Positions 16,235 through 24,851 are shown, counted from the stretch's first letter. The stretch is 31,084 nucleotides of DNA from Verrucomicrobiota bacterium (GCA_010031845.1 RGYX01000001.1:1-31084); one strand, 5' to 3'. Numbers and translations are program-made. Notes: generated from the letters alone by a model not told the origin.

Positions 16235-17080
16235 TTAATAGATGACCTGATCGCCCACTTCAATTGCCTGAGCAGGGGTGCCCGGCATCAGGTCAGCTAC
16301 CGAGGTGGTGGCATCCACGGAGACCACCCTTAACTTGCCGATCATTTTTTCACCCCGGTAAATCACCATGCTAAGCCCCTCGACCACTTGATCGTTCTTG
16401 CCCAGATCTAGGATCACGAAGTTCCAGGTGGGATTGACCGCGACAACTTTGCCGGAAAGCGAAATGGACTTGGTGGCTCCCGGTCGTCTCATCTCCTCGC
16501 CCTCCCTCAACTTTTTTAATTCGGCCTCTATCTTCTCTTTAGACGAGGCCAGCAGCTTGTTCTCGCTTTCTGCGACCTTCACTTTTTCCGAAAGATCGCC
16601 GATTTCTGAAAATAGCTCAGCGGGTTTTTTGCCCTTGAGCTCATCGGTATAGGCTTGCAGTTGCTCTTGGGTGACTTTGAGTTTTGAGTTGGTGGAATCC
16701 AAATCGCTTTTGGTGGAGGTTAAATCCTTGTCCAACTTTTCCGCCTTGAGGGAAAGCTCCTGATTTTTCGCCTGGGCGTCCGTCAAATCCGACTTGGTTT
16801 TATCCAAGGTTGTTTTGGTTGATTTCAAGTCCTCGCTGGTCGCTCCCCAGTTTTCTCCTGCTTTCCCGACCGTGGCCGCTGGTTCCCCCTCATTTTCCAT
16901 GAAGTTGGAGGTGTACTGCAGGCCCAAGGCGGGAAATTTACCGCCTTGCAGGCAGGATTCCACAGCCCGCAACTGCTGGCTGAAACGCGTTTTGGATTCC
17001 ATGACCATAAAGGCCAGCCCTGCGGTGGCGAGGGAGAGGGCCACAGATCCTCCCAGACTTAATTTTCCTGCGATCGTCAT
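16235..17080 (-). CDS. membrane-anchored coiled-coil protein
   Basis: This 281-aa protein is of unknown function. A single N-terminal membrane segment lies at about residues 7-25 (LGGSVALSLATAGLAFMVME). A long Lys/Asp/Ser/Glu-rich coiled coil follows at about 75-195, with repeats of the type TKTTLDKTKSDLTDAQAK. The C-terminal domain (about 205-281) is a compact beta-rich module with GKVVAVNPTWNFVILDLGKN, MVIYRGEKMIGKL and ending EVGDQVIY. Similar coiled-coil-plus-beta-barrel layouts occur in envelope proteins. The frame is open upstream to 17209, but ATG 17080 is preferred because the longer form lacks a start signal, runs into yacP and would bury the membrane anchor. It lies between yacP and the small lipoprotein, all in one direction. 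Confidence 0.78.
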   Translation of the reverse strand: MTIAGKLSLGGSVALSLATAGLAFMVMESKTRFSQQLRAVESCLQGGKFPALGLQYTSNFMENEGEPAATVGKAGENWGATSEDLKSTKTTLDKTKSDLTDAQAKNQELSLKAEKLDKDLTSTKSDLDSTNSKLKVTQEQLQAYTDELKGKKPAELFSEIGDLSEKVKVAESENKLLASSKEKIEAELKKLREGEEMRRPGATKSISLSGKVVAVNPTWNFVILDLGKNDQVVEGLSMVIYRGEKMIGKLRVVSVDATTSVADLMPGTPAQAIEVGDQVIY

Positions 17081-17171
17081 GGTTCTTGTCTTGCGCAAGA
17101 CTTCCCCATCCCCTGAAAATCCCAAGGGGAATTGGTGTTTTTGTTCTGCAGTTATTGGCAGGAGTGCGAAT

Positions 17172-17645
17172 TCATGTGAGTTTCTTTTTTCGTTCCCGGG
17201 ACATGGCATCCTCCATCTCTAGATCCGCAGCCTGCAGCTCGTTTTGCAACCAATCCGGCGAAAAGCCAAACGCCCCAAGGGATTCCACGGCAGTCATTTC
17301 CGCATGGTCGGCCGTTACGACTCCAATTTCGCCCCGTCCCGAATGGACCTGCACAATCCTTTCGATGATGCTATCTGCGGTTTGTCCGGCGGAGGCGTAT
17401 AGAACGGCCATGGAATCATGGGGCCTCTCCTCCTTGCCACCCCGCTGCCCGTCAAACACCAGCGTGACCTTCCATTTTCCCGAATCATGCAGTCGGGAGA
17501 GTTGGCGGATCAATTCCTCGCGGGCGGAGGCGGGTTTTCGGGAGTGGAGTTGCCTTAAACCGGTCCAAGCATGGACGACGCTATGGCCATCGACCAAGAG
17601 GTAGCGGGGCGCGGGCTCCGAAGAGGGCCGCGCGGCCGGGCTCAT
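17172..17645 (-). CDS. YacP/Rae1-type NYN (PIN-like) ribonuclease
   Basis: NYN domains are PIN-fold metal-dependent nucleases. The YacP/Rae1 group in Bacillus cleaves mRNA at the ribosomal A site. This 157-aa protein shows YLLVDGHSVVHAW (first acidic residue D19), VTLVFDGQRGG, ASAGQTADSIIERIV and GEIGVVTADHAEM. These are the acidic clusters and the characteristic S/T-A-D block of the family. The C-terminus ends in a basic tail (RERKKKLT). Its ATG overlaps the stop of the 36-codon basic gene (ATGA), so translation is coupled. The downstream coiled-coil gene is 91 nt away. Confidence 0.85.
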   Translation of the reverse strand: MSPAARPSSEPAPRYLLVDGHSVVHAWTGLRQLHSRKPASAREELIRQLSRLHDSGKWKVTLVFDGQRGGKEERPHDSMAVLYASAGQTADSIIERIVQVHSGRGEIGVVTADHAEMTAVESLGAFGFSPDWLQNELQAADLEMEDAMSRERKKKLT

Positions 17646-17752
17646 CCCGCGGAGGGTTTAGGAGCCTTGGCTCCGGCGACTTTCGCTTTTTTCCGTTTCA
17701 AATAGCGCAGGCGTCGGCGCTTCTTGATCACCGCATTGTAAGGCTTTCCCAT
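17642..17752 (-). CDS. 36-aa highly basic protein, possible ribosome-associated factor
   Basis: A short gene, easily missed by length cut-offs. ATG at 17752 opens MGKPYNAVIKKRRRLRYLKR, followed by a Lys/Ala-rich stretch, and the stop is at 17644-17642. About 40% of residues are Lys or Arg, with almost no acidic ones. The stop overlaps the yacP-type start by the sequence ATGA, which is strong support for real translation. Short basic proteins of this kind in other phyla (bTHX, bL37-like) are ribosomal or RNA-binding. Assigning such a role here is inference from composition and from the ribosome-linked nuclease next to it. No clear ribosome binding site precedes the ATG. Confidence 0.72.
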   Translation of the reverse strand: MGKPYNAVIKKRRRLRYLKRKKAKVAGAKAPKPSAG

Positions 17753-17840
17753 GGAAGGGATAGAGTGCGTGGGCCAGGCCTTGGGGTCAAGGTCGGAGCC
17801 GCGCGTTGCCAAAAGATCCCACCCTCTTCATACTTCCTCT

Positions 17841-18422
17841 ATGCCGTTGGCCATTCTCCTGATTCTGGGAACCGCCCTATTCCGATGTCTTCGGCCTTGG
17901 GTAGGCGGACCGGAAAACTTTGCCCCCATGGCGGCTTTGGCGCTTTGCGGGGGGCTTTATCTTCCCCGCCCGTGGAACTGGGCGGGTCCTCTCCTTTGTC
18001 TGCTGGTCTCCGACGCGGTTTTGAACCTCCATTATGGGTTGGCCCTTTGGACCGGGTCCACGCTGGCCGCGATGGCGGCGTATCTGTTGATTTTCGTTTT
18101 GGGAGACTGGCTTGCCCGTCGGCCTTCCTGGATGGGGTGGTTGGCCGGATCGCTGGTGGCTTCGATCCTATTTTATCTTTTGACCAACACGGAGGCCTGG
18201 TGGTTTTTGCCCGGCTACGAAAAAAGCTGGGCGGGCTGGGTGCAGGCGTTGACTCTCGGCTTGCCGGGATATCCGCCCACATGGACGTTCCTGCGCAACT
18301 CGGTGGTTTCCGATATGATATTCACTTTGATTTTTGTGGTCGGGGTCGAGTGGGCGGCTCGGCGATTCCCGCAGAACCTGCGGCCCCGTCTCGCACGGAT
18401 GCCTTTCCGCCCGGCTCGCTAA
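17841..18422 (+). CDS. DUF6580-like multi-pass membrane protein
   Basis: This integral membrane protein of 193 aa has about five hydrophobic segments. Near the start it has GPENFAPMAALALCGGLYLP, and later PLLCLLVSDAVLNLHYGLAL. These are the blocks I associate with the DUF6580 family, which resembles the substrate-specific subunit of ECF-type transporters. The C-terminus contains SDMIFTLIFVVGVEWAARRF. The ligand is unknown and no ECF ATPase or T subunit is nearby. ATG 17841 is preferred over in-frame upstream starts because membrane-protein sequence begins there. The phosphodiesterase gene starts at the base after its stop, so the two are likely co-transcribed. Confidence 0.75.
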   Translation: MPLAILLILGTALFRCLRPWVGGPENFAPMAALALCGGLYLPRPWNWAGPLLCLLVSDAVLNLHYGLALWTGSTLAAMAAYLLIFVLGDWLARRPSWMGWLAGSLVASILFYLLTNTEAWWFLPGYEKSWAGWVQALTLGLPGYPPTWTFLRNSVVSDMIFTLIFVVGVEWAARRFPQNLRPRLARMPFRPAR

Positions 18423-18875
18423 GTGGGTTCTCCCCTCCGAATCGCCGTAATTGCCGACACGCACGATCGGCTTCCAGCCTCGATGATGGAGGCCATCCAA
18501 ACTGCGGATGAAATCTGGCATCTGGGCGACGTATGTGAGACGGCCACTCTGGAGCAGATCCGGAGTCTTGGTCCTCCCGTACAAGTCGTCCGAGGAAACC
18601 AGGATTTTCAGTCGGATTGGCCCATGAGCCTTGAACTCAAACGGGGGGACCAAACTTTTCATCTTTTGCACATTCCCCCGGTTTCAACGCCGCAAGGGGT
18701 GAAGTTTCTTTTGCACGGACACACTCATGTTCCCCGGGACCAGAGGATCGGGGAGACGCGTTACCTCAACCCCGGGGCCGCAGGATTGGCCAACAAGGGA
18801 GCTCCCCGCTCCTTTGCCTGGCTGGAGATCACGGAACGCAAAGAGCCGGTTTTCCGTTTGGCCGCGATCCGATAG
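18423..18875 (+). CDS. YfcE/MJ0936-type metallophosphoesterase
   Basis: This is a calcineurin-like phosphoesterase of the small (150 aa) YfcE/MJ0936 class, which usually hydrolyses phosphodiesters or phosphomonoesters with Mn or another divalent metal. Ligand motifs are present in order: IADTHDR (D12, H14), HLGDVCE, VRGNQDF, LLHIPP, and LLHGHTHVPR. The in vivo substrate is unknown. GTG 18423 begins directly at the base following the upstream stop, so translational re-initiation is likely. It ends 62 nt before the M16 peptidase gene. Confidence 0.9.
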   Translation: MGSPLRIAVIADTHDRLPASMMEAIQTADEIWHLGDVCETATLEQIRSLGPPVQVVRGNQDFQSDWPMSLELKRGDQTFHLLHIPPVSTPQGVKFLLHGHTHVPRDQRIGETRYLNPGAAGLANKGAPRSFAWLEITERKEPVFRLAAIR

Positions 18876-18937
18876 ACTTATCTTCCCCAGGATTCTTAAG
18901 GTTGGAAGCGGCGTTCAAGGGGGGATAATCTTGGCCG

Positions 18938-20218
18938 ATGTCGTATGCGATCGTAGAAACAATGGCTGGGGTTCCGGTGGTGCTTCGTCCACGGGATGAG
19001 GCTCCGGGCGTAGCCGTCGGGCTTTTTTATCCGGCCGGTTCGCGGTACGAGGAAAGAACCGAACATGGGGCGGCTCATTTCGTGGAGCATCTTCTTTTTA
19101 AGGGGACCAAAAACCGCTCCTGCAAGGAGATCAGCCGTGAGGTGGAAGGTCGGGGCGGCGATCTCAATGCTTTTACGGGGGAGGAGACGCTGTGTCTGCA
19201 TGGCAGGGTGCCAGCCGGGCATGGGGCGGAGTTGATCTCCCTGTTGGCGGAGATGGCTTTGGAATCAACTTTTCCGGGCGACGAGGTCGAACGGGAGAGG
19301 GGAGTCATCACCGAAGAGATCCGGATGATGGATGATCAGCCAGCGGTGGTGGCGGGCGAGGCCTTGAATGCACTGTTGTGGCCGGAGCAGGCTCTGGGAA
19401 GGCCGATTGCGGGAACGATTTCCTCGGTGGGAGGCATCCCCAGAAACGGATTGGTCGGATACTGGCAGAGGAGGATCAAAGGGGTTCGGCCGGTCTTGGT
19501 GATCCCCGGTGGCATTTCCGCCCAGGAGGCGGTGCGGACGGCGAAAAAGGTTCTGGCGCGTTCGGGTCGGCTGAAGAGCAAGGATCCGGCAAAGGCCAAG
19601 CGGGTGGTTTCCCGGGCCTTTCGGGTGGCGGTGGTGGACAAACCGGTGGCGCAGGTCAATCTTGCCATCGGGATCTATGCCTTTGGCAGGCAGGATCCCC
19701 GGCGGCACGCCCTCCGGATGTTGAGCGTGATTTTGGGGGAGGCGATGAGTTCCCGGCTTTTTCAACGACTGCGGGAGGAGCAGGGCTTGGTTTATTCGGT
19801 TTCAAGCGGAGCGCACCTGCAGAGGGATGACGGGGTCTTTTATATTTCTGCCGGGCTGGAGCCGGGAAATCTGACCAAGGCGGTGGATCTAATCGCCGAG
19901 GAATTACGGCAGTTGGCGGCGAAGGGGCCGGCGGCGGCGGAACTCAAGCGGGCCAAGGATTATGCGACCGGGCAGTTTGCCCTGGGATTGGAAGGAACCA
20001 CCCAGCAGATGTTTTGGCTGGGGGATGCGATGCTGACGCGGGGTCGGGTGGTAGAACCCAAGGAAGCGATCGAAAAACTGGCGACCGTGGACGCCCAAGC
20101 GGTGCAAAAGGTGGCCCGGGAGATTTTTCAACCGGGCCGGATCGGTTTGGGAGCGGCCGGGCCGGGACTGACCCCGGCGATGCTGACGCGGGCCGCCGGG
20201 GCCCTGGGCAAATTATGA
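18938..20218 (+). CDS. M16-family zinc peptidase
   Basis: This pitrilysin/processing-peptidase-like metalloprotease has 426 aa, the size of a one-chain half-barrel. The inverted zinc motif HFVEH is at residues 47-51 (H47, E50, H51), with the distal acidic ligand in VITEEI around E126/E127, so it should be active. Family blocks include GRGGDLNAFTGEETLC in the N-terminal domain and LGEAMSSRLFQRLREEQGLV plus VYSVSSGAHLQRDDGVFYIS in the C-terminal domain. No signal peptide is visible, so it is probably cytoplasmic. Peptide substrates are unknown. It ends in an ATGA overlap with the adenine deaminase gene. Confidence 0.93.
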   Translation: MSYAIVETMAGVPVVLRPRDEAPGVAVGLFYPAGSRYEERTEHGAAHFVEHLLFKGTKNRSCKEISREVEGRGGDLNAFTGEETLCLHGRVPAGHGAELISLLAEMALESTFPGDEVERERGVITEEIRMMDDQPAVVAGEALNALLWPEQALGRPIAGTISSVGGIPRNGLVGYWQRRIKGVRPVLVIPGGISAQEAVRTAKKVLARSGRLKSKDPAKAKRVVSRAFRVAVVDKPVAQVNLAIGIYAFGRQDPRRHALRMLSVILGEAMSSRLFQRLREEQGLVYSVSSGAHLQRDDGVFYISAGLEPGNLTKAVDLIAEELRQLAAKGPAAAELKRAKDYATGQFALGLEGTTQQMFWLGDAMLTRGRVVEPKEAIEKLATVDAQAVQKVAREIFQPGRIGLGAAGPGLTPAMLTRAAGALGKL

Positions 20219-21231
20219 ACCCGCGGGAACGGTTGGCCTCGGCCCTGCCCAAGGCGGAATTGCATTTGCATCTGGAAGGAACCCTTGAGCCGGAGATGAC
20301 CTTTCACCTGGCCCGCAAGCATGGCGTGAAGCTCCGGTTTCCCGATGCTCCGGCTTTGAGGCGGGCGTATGATTTCCAAGACCTGCAGTCCTTTCTGGAT
20401 TTGTATTATGAGGGAGCGGCGGTGTTGAGAGACCGGGAAGATTTCCGTCTCCTGACTTTGGCGTATTTGGAAAAGGCCGCGAGGGACGGGGTTTGGCATG
20501 TGGAGCCTTTTTTCGATCCCCAAACCCACACCGCCCGAGGAGTTGAGCTCAGGGAGGTGGTGGAGGGAATCGTCGCAGGGTTGCATGAGGGGGAAAAAAA
20601 ACACGGAATTAGTTGGCGTTTGATTCCCTGTTTTTTACGACATTTAAGCGAAGAAGATGCGATTCGGACATTGGGGGAGCTTCTTCCATTCAAGCAACAC
20701 TTCGTCGCCATGGGATTGGATTCTTCCGAAAAAGGGAATCCCCCTGCCAAATTCAAGAAGGTCTTCGCCCAGGTTCGGGCGGCCGGACTCAAGGTGGTGG
20801 CCCATGCCGGCGAAGAGGGCCCGGCTGAATTCATTCGGGAGGCATTGCAGGAGCTGCAAGCTGTCCGGATTGATCACGGGGTGCGGTGCGTGGAAGATCC
20901 CGATTTGGTGAGGGATTTGGCCCACCAGAGGGTTCCCCTGACGACCTGCCCCCTTTCGAACGTTCGCCTTTGTGTGTACAAAAACCTTTCGGAGCATCCG
21001 TTGAAAAAACTTTTGGATGCCGGGGTCAATGCGACGGCAAATTCGGACGACCCTCCCTATTTCGGCGGCTATCTGCTTGAGAACTGGCTGGGCTGCCTGC
21101 GGGCGCTGGATCTCCAGAAGCATCATCTTGTCCAGCTGGCGAAAAACTCCTTTGAGGGAAGCTTTCTGCCCGAAAAAGAGAAGATGAAATGGTTCGAGAA
21201 AATTGAACGGGTGGCGGCGGCGTCCGCCTGA
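20215..21231 (+). CDS. adenine deaminase (adenosine deaminase superfamily)
   Basis: This is a metal-dependent amidohydrolase that most resembles the adenine deaminase branch (adenine to hypoxanthine, purine salvage). Metal and catalytic residues seen are H17 and H19 in ELHLHLEG, H197 and E200 in VAHAGEEGP, IDHGVR, and D278/D279 in NSDDPPYFGGY. FFDPQTHTARG and GLDSSEKGNPPAKF favour adenine over adenosine deaminases, as I remember the Pseudomonas enzyme. Length is 338 aa. The frame is open upstream to 20014, but the conserved start MNPRERLASALPKAELHLHL and the ATGA overlap fix the start at 20215. It links the peptidase and pabB genes in a tightly packed unit. Confidence 0.88.
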   Translation: MNPRERLASALPKAELHLHLEGTLEPEMTFHLARKHGVKLRFPDAPALRRAYDFQDLQSFLDLYYEGAAVLRDREDFRLLTLAYLEKAARDGVWHVEPFFDPQTHTARGVELREVVEGIVAGLHEGEKKHGISWRLIPCFLRHLSEEDAIRTLGELLPFKQHFVAMGLDSSEKGNPPAKFKKVFAQVRAAGLKVVAHAGEEGPAEFIREALQELQAVRIDHGVRCVEDPDLVRDLAHQRVPLTTCPLSNVRLCVYKNLSEHPLKKLLDAGVNATANSDDPPYFGGYLLENWLGCLRALDLQKHHLVQLAKNSFEGSFLPEKEKMKWFEKIERVAAASA

Positions 21232-21242
21232 GCAAGGTGAAC

Positions 21243-22394
21243 ATGATCCCGACGGCGGCGGTGGTGCGGGGGGATTTTGGCCAAGGAGTCGCCTATTTGG
21301 GGTATGAGCCTGACCTGGTGCTGTCGGGTTCGGTGGGGGAAGCGGCCCGTTTGAAGGAGGAGGTTGGGAAGCGCCTGCAGATCACGGCGGCGTGGGATCA
21401 ACCGCATCCTTCAGGGGCAGCGATCGGGGGATTTGATTTTGAAGGAAACTGGCATTTCTCTTTTTTTGAAAAAATCGAGCCGCATCCTTTGTCCGATCTT
21501 TGGCCCGAGGATGGAGAGGGTTTGGCGGCGGGAGACGGGGACGAAGAGGGGTGGATCTGTGGAACCGGAAAGAGAGAGTACGCGGAGTTGGTGAGGTGCG
21601 CGCAGGAGCAAATCCGGAAGGGAGAGATCTATCAGGTCAATCTGGCCAGATTTATGCACCGTAGGGTCGAGGGGCTGGAGGCGTGGGAGTTTTTCCGTTG
21701 GCTGTGGAGGACAGGCCAAGCGCCCCGCAGTTTTTTTTACCGGATGGGGGAGAGGGTTTTGGCCGGAGCTTCGATGGAACTTTTTTTGGGAATCGATGGG
21801 GATCGGGTCATCACCCAGCCAATCAAGGGGACGCGGGCCCGGGTGAAGGGGCGGGAGGGGGACGAGCGGGCGGCTTTTGAGTTGGGTACGGATCCCAAGG
21901 AAGTGGCGGAATTGGTGATGATCACCGATCTTTTGAGGAACGATTTGGGGGCGATCTGTCGGTACGGCACAGTGGAAGTGAGGGATTTGGTGCGAAACCG
22001 GAGCTACTCCCACGTGCATCATCTCTATTCATCAATCGAGGGGAGGTTAAGGCCTGAAATGGGGGCGGTTGGGGCGGTGTTAGAATGTCTGCCAGGCGGC
22101 TCGGTGACAGGAGCACCCAAGGGAAGGGCGGTGCAGATCTTGAAAAAACTTGAGGCTGAACCGCGGGGTTTTTACACCGGGGCCGTCGGATATTTTGGTT
22201 ACGACGGCTCGGCCCGTTTTGCCATGGGAATCCGGATGGCGGAGATTGATGGGGATTTCGTTCGGTGCGGGGTGGGAAGCGGAATCACGGCAGGATCAGA
22301 CCCTGAGTCCGAGTACGACGAGACGAAGGCAAAGGCCCGGGTGATGGTGGAGGCGATGGCGGCGTATCTTGGGTCGAGGAAAGCACGGGTGTGA
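21243..22394 (+). CDS. pabB: aminodeoxychorismate synthase component I
   Basis: PabB converts chorismate plus ammonia to 4-amino-4-deoxychorismate for folate p-aminobenzoate. Chorismate-binding blocks include QVNLARFMHRRVEG, ASMELFLGI and PIKGTRARVKGREG; the Lys in PIKGTR marks PabB rather than TrpE. It also has AELVMITDLLRNDLGAI, GGSVTGAPKGRAVQILKKLE and GFYTGAVGYFGYDG. Length is 383 aa, shorter than E. coli PabB at the N-terminus. ATG 21243 has AAGGTG at 21234-21239; a GTG at 21237 is the alternative. pabC overlaps by 4 nt. The glutamine amidotransferase subunit (pabA) is not in the window. Confidence 0.93.
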   Translation: MIPTAAVVRGDFGQGVAYLGYEPDLVLSGSVGEAARLKEEVGKRLQITAAWDQPHPSGAAIGGFDFEGNWHFSFFEKIEPHPLSDLWPEDGEGLAAGDGDEEGWICGTGKREYAELVRCAQEQIRKGEIYQVNLARFMHRRVEGLEAWEFFRWLWRTGQAPRSFFYRMGERVLAGASMELFLGIDGDRVITQPIKGTRARVKGREGDERAAFELGTDPKEVAELVMITDLLRNDLGAICRYGTVEVRDLVRNRSYSHVHHLYSSIEGRLRPEMGAVGAVLECLPGGSVTGAPKGRAVQILKKLEAEPRGFYTGAVGYFGYDGSARFAMGIRMAEIDGDFVRCGVGSGITAGSDPESEYDETKAKARVMVEAMAAYLGSRKARV

Positions 22395-23095
22395 GCGGGG
22401 TGGCCCAAGTTCCCGTCTGGGACGCTGGGTTCCGGCACGGAGTCGGTGTATTTGAGACAATCCGGGTGAAGGATGGACGGGCGCAGTGGCGGGATTGGCA
22501 TTTGGAATCGATCCGGGAGTCCGCACAGGCGCTGGGTCTCCAGATTTCGGAAAAGGAGTTTGGCAGAGTTCCCCCGGGATTCGGACTTTGGCGTTGGTTT
22601 GTCACCCAAACCGGAACCAGGAGTTGGTGGAGCGAGGGGGTGGAACTGCCGCCGGCCAAATACAAACTGAACCTGGCCACCACCGGGGTCTGGTCAACTT
22701 CCTGGGAGGCACGGTACAAAACGTTGAGCTATCTGAACCGGATCCAGGCGAAAACAGAGGCGGAAGGTGCCGATGCCGAGGTGGTCATGCTCAATGAAAG
22801 GGGGGAGCTGGCTTCGGCTTCGATGGCCAATCTTTTCTGGGTGAAGAACGGGTTGATACGAACGCCGGCGAGGGATTGTGGTTGCCGGGGGGGGACGGTA
22901 CGGAGGTGGATTTTGGAAAAAAGCGGAAGGAGAGTGGAGGAGGGGAGGTGGGGGATGGACGAGTTGGATGGGGCGGAGGAAATCTTTTTGACCAATGCCC
23001 GGATTGGCATCAAGCCAGTGGGCCTCTGGCAGGGCAAGAAGATGCCCGAAGCGGAAGTGGCAAGGAGCTTGGCTGAGGCTTTTTGGGTCGAGTAG
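22391..23095 (+). CDS. pabC: aminodeoxychorismate lyase-like class IV PLP enzyme
   Basis: This is a fold-type IV PLP enzyme of 234 aa. It is presumed to release pyruvate from aminodeoxychorismate to give p-aminobenzoate, because it follows pabB with a GTGA overlap. The PLP Schiff-base lysine is K110 in YKTLSYLNRIQAKTEAE. Other blocks are VWDAGFRHGVGVFETIR near the start, ELASASMANLFWVKNG, CGCRGGTVRRWIL and EIFLTNARIGIKPV. The closely related branched-chain and D-amino acid aminotransferases share this fold, so the assignment rests partly on context. A 45-nt gap precedes proS. Confidence 0.85.
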   Translation: MSGVAQVPVWDAGFRHGVGVFETIRVKDGRAQWRDWHLESIRESAQALGLQISEKEFGRVPPGFGLWRWFVTQTGTRSWWSEGVELPPAKYKLNLATTGVWSTSWEARYKTLSYLNRIQAKTEAEGADAEVVMLNERGELASASMANLFWVKNGLIRTPARDCGCRGGTVRRWILEKSGRRVEEGRWGMDELDGAEEIFLTNARIGIKPVGLWQGKKMPEAEVARSLAEAFWVE

Positions 23096-23140
23096 GTCGG
23101 GATTGAGGCGGAGCGGTGGCTGGCGTAGCCTGCTGACTCC

Positions 23141-24844
23141 ATGCGTTGGACCCAAGCTCTTCTCACCACCTTGCGGGACGCCCCGGCGGAAGCCGAGATT
23201 GCAAGTCATCAACTCCTCCTGCGGGCGGGGTTGGCGCGCAAACTGACAAGCGGGCTCTATACTTTTCTTCCCTTGGGGCTGCGAGCCCTGCGGAAGGTGG
23301 AAAGGATCGTGCGTGAGGAGATGGACCAAGCGGGGGCATTGGAGATTTTGATGCCTGCCTTGCAACCCCCGGATCTTTGGGAGAAGAGCGGCCGGATTCA
23401 GGCGGCGGCGGATGTCCTGTTCCATGTGAAGGATCATCAGGAGCGGCGCTGGATCCTGGGGCCGACCCATGAGGAGGTGGTCACTTCGCTGGTGGCGGGG
23501 GAGGTGCAAAGCTATCGGCAGTTGCCGCGGACCCTTTACCAAATTCAGACCAAGTACCGGGACGAGATCCGGCCGAGATTCGGATTGATGCGGGCCAAGG
23601 AATTTTTAATGAAGGATGCCTACAGCTTCGACGCAGATGAGGCCGGGGCGAGGAAAAGTTACGAGGCGATGGTGGGGGCATACCGGAAAATCTTCTCCCG
23701 CGTGGGGCTTCAGGCCCTGCAGACCGAGGCGGACACCGGGGTGATGGGGGGGGCCAGTTCCCATGAGTTCAGTGTGCCGGCGGAAATCGGGGAGGGAGAG
23801 ATTGTGACCGAGGAGGGCGGAGGCTACGCGGCGGCGATCGAGAAGGCAGAGGGCAGGCCAACGGAGAGGAAAGGAGTGGCCGGCAAGATGGAGAAATTCC
23901 CAACTCCTGGAATCCGAACCATCGTGGATTTGGAAAAGAAGCACGGAATCGCGGCTCAAGATCAAGTGAAGACGCTTGTCTTCACCAATGGGAAAGAGAC
24001 GGCGTTGGTCTTGGTTCGGGGGGATGACGAGGCCCAGGAGGCCAAGGTGGCGAGGGCATTGGGTGCGGGATTCCGCGCGGCCGCGGAGGCCGAGATCAAG
24101 GAAGCCATGGGGGCATCGCCGGGAAGCTTGGGCGCAGTCGCCACTACCCTGGGAGGTAAAAAAATTACGGTGGTCGCAGACTTGGCGCTGAAGGGTCAGG
24201 CCGGGATGGCCACCGGGGCAAACGAGAACGGGTTTCATTTCAAGGGGGTGGAGGTGGAGAGGGATCTAAAAATCGACAAGTGGTTGGATGTGCGAACGGT
24301 GCGGGAGGGGGATCTTTCGGCGGCACGCAAGAAGCTGAAAGTGAGCCGGGGGATTGAGGTGGGGCATGCCTTTTTGTTGGGGACAAAATACAGCGTGGCT
24401 TTAGGGGCGAAGTTTTTGGATCCCCACGGGAAGGAGCAACCTTCAGTGATGGGCTGTTACGGAATCGGGGTGACGCGGACCTTGCAGGCAGTGATCGAGG
24501 TGCATCACGACAAGGATGGGATCCAGTGGCCGGCGGCCGTGGCCCCTTATACCGTGATGTTGGTGACGTTGGATCTGGCGGATCCGGCGGTAAAAGCGGC
24601 GACGGATCAGGTCGTGGGTTCCTTGGATCAGGCGGGGGTGGATTATTTCTGGGACGACCGGGATGAGAGGCCGGGCGTGAAGTTCAAGGATGCGGATTTG
24701 CTGGGCTTTCCGTGGAGAGTGACCATCGGGGCGAAGTCAGTGGCCAAAGGCGGGGTGGAAGTGAAGTCACGCAAGACCGGGGCGATGGAGATGGTATCGC
24801 CCGCTGAGGTGGGCCGTTGGGTGCGGAATCAACTGACCGCCTAA
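23141..24844 (+). CDS. proS: prolyl-tRNA synthetase (bacterial type with editing domain)
   Basis: ProS charges tRNA-Pro and, in this long bacterial form, hydrolyses Ala-tRNA-Pro by its INS domain. Class II motif 1 lies at LTSGLYTFLPLGLRALRKVE. The motif 2 region has YRDEIRPRFGLMRAKEFLMK and DAYSFD. The INS editing domain spans about residues 230-390. Motif 3 is CYGIGVTRTLQAVIEVHHD, and a C-terminal anticodon-binding domain follows. Length is 567 aa (E. coli 572). It ends the long plus-strand gene series and is convergent with typA, with a hairpin between the stops. Confidence 0.97.
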   Translation: MRWTQALLTTLRDAPAEAEIASHQLLLRAGLARKLTSGLYTFLPLGLRALRKVERIVREEMDQAGALEILMPALQPPDLWEKSGRIQAAADVLFHVKDHQERRWILGPTHEEVVTSLVAGEVQSYRQLPRTLYQIQTKYRDEIRPRFGLMRAKEFLMKDAYSFDADEAGARKSYEAMVGAYRKIFSRVGLQALQTEADTGVMGGASSHEFSVPAEIGEGEIVTEEGGGYAAAIEKAEGRPTERKGVAGKMEKFPTPGIRTIVDLEKKHGIAAQDQVKTLVFTNGKETALVLVRGDDEAQEAKVARALGAGFRAAAEAEIKEAMGASPGSLGAVATTLGGKKITVVADLALKGQAGMATGANENGFHFKGVEVERDLKIDKWLDVRTVREGDLSAARKKLKVSRGIEVGHAFLLGTKYSVALGAKFLDPHGKEQPSVMGCYGIGVTRTLQAVIEVHHDKDGIQWPAAVAPYTVMLVTLDLADPAVKAATDQVVGSLDQAGVDYFWDDRDERPGVKFKDADLLGFPWRVTIGAKSVAKGGVEVKSRKTGAMEMVSPAEVGRWVRNQLTA

Positions 24845-24851
24845 AAGGCCG

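Noticed and set aside
22694..23542. 282-codon minus-strand frame over pabC and the start of proS
   Set aside because: It spans two confidently identified genes on the other strand and shows no domain.
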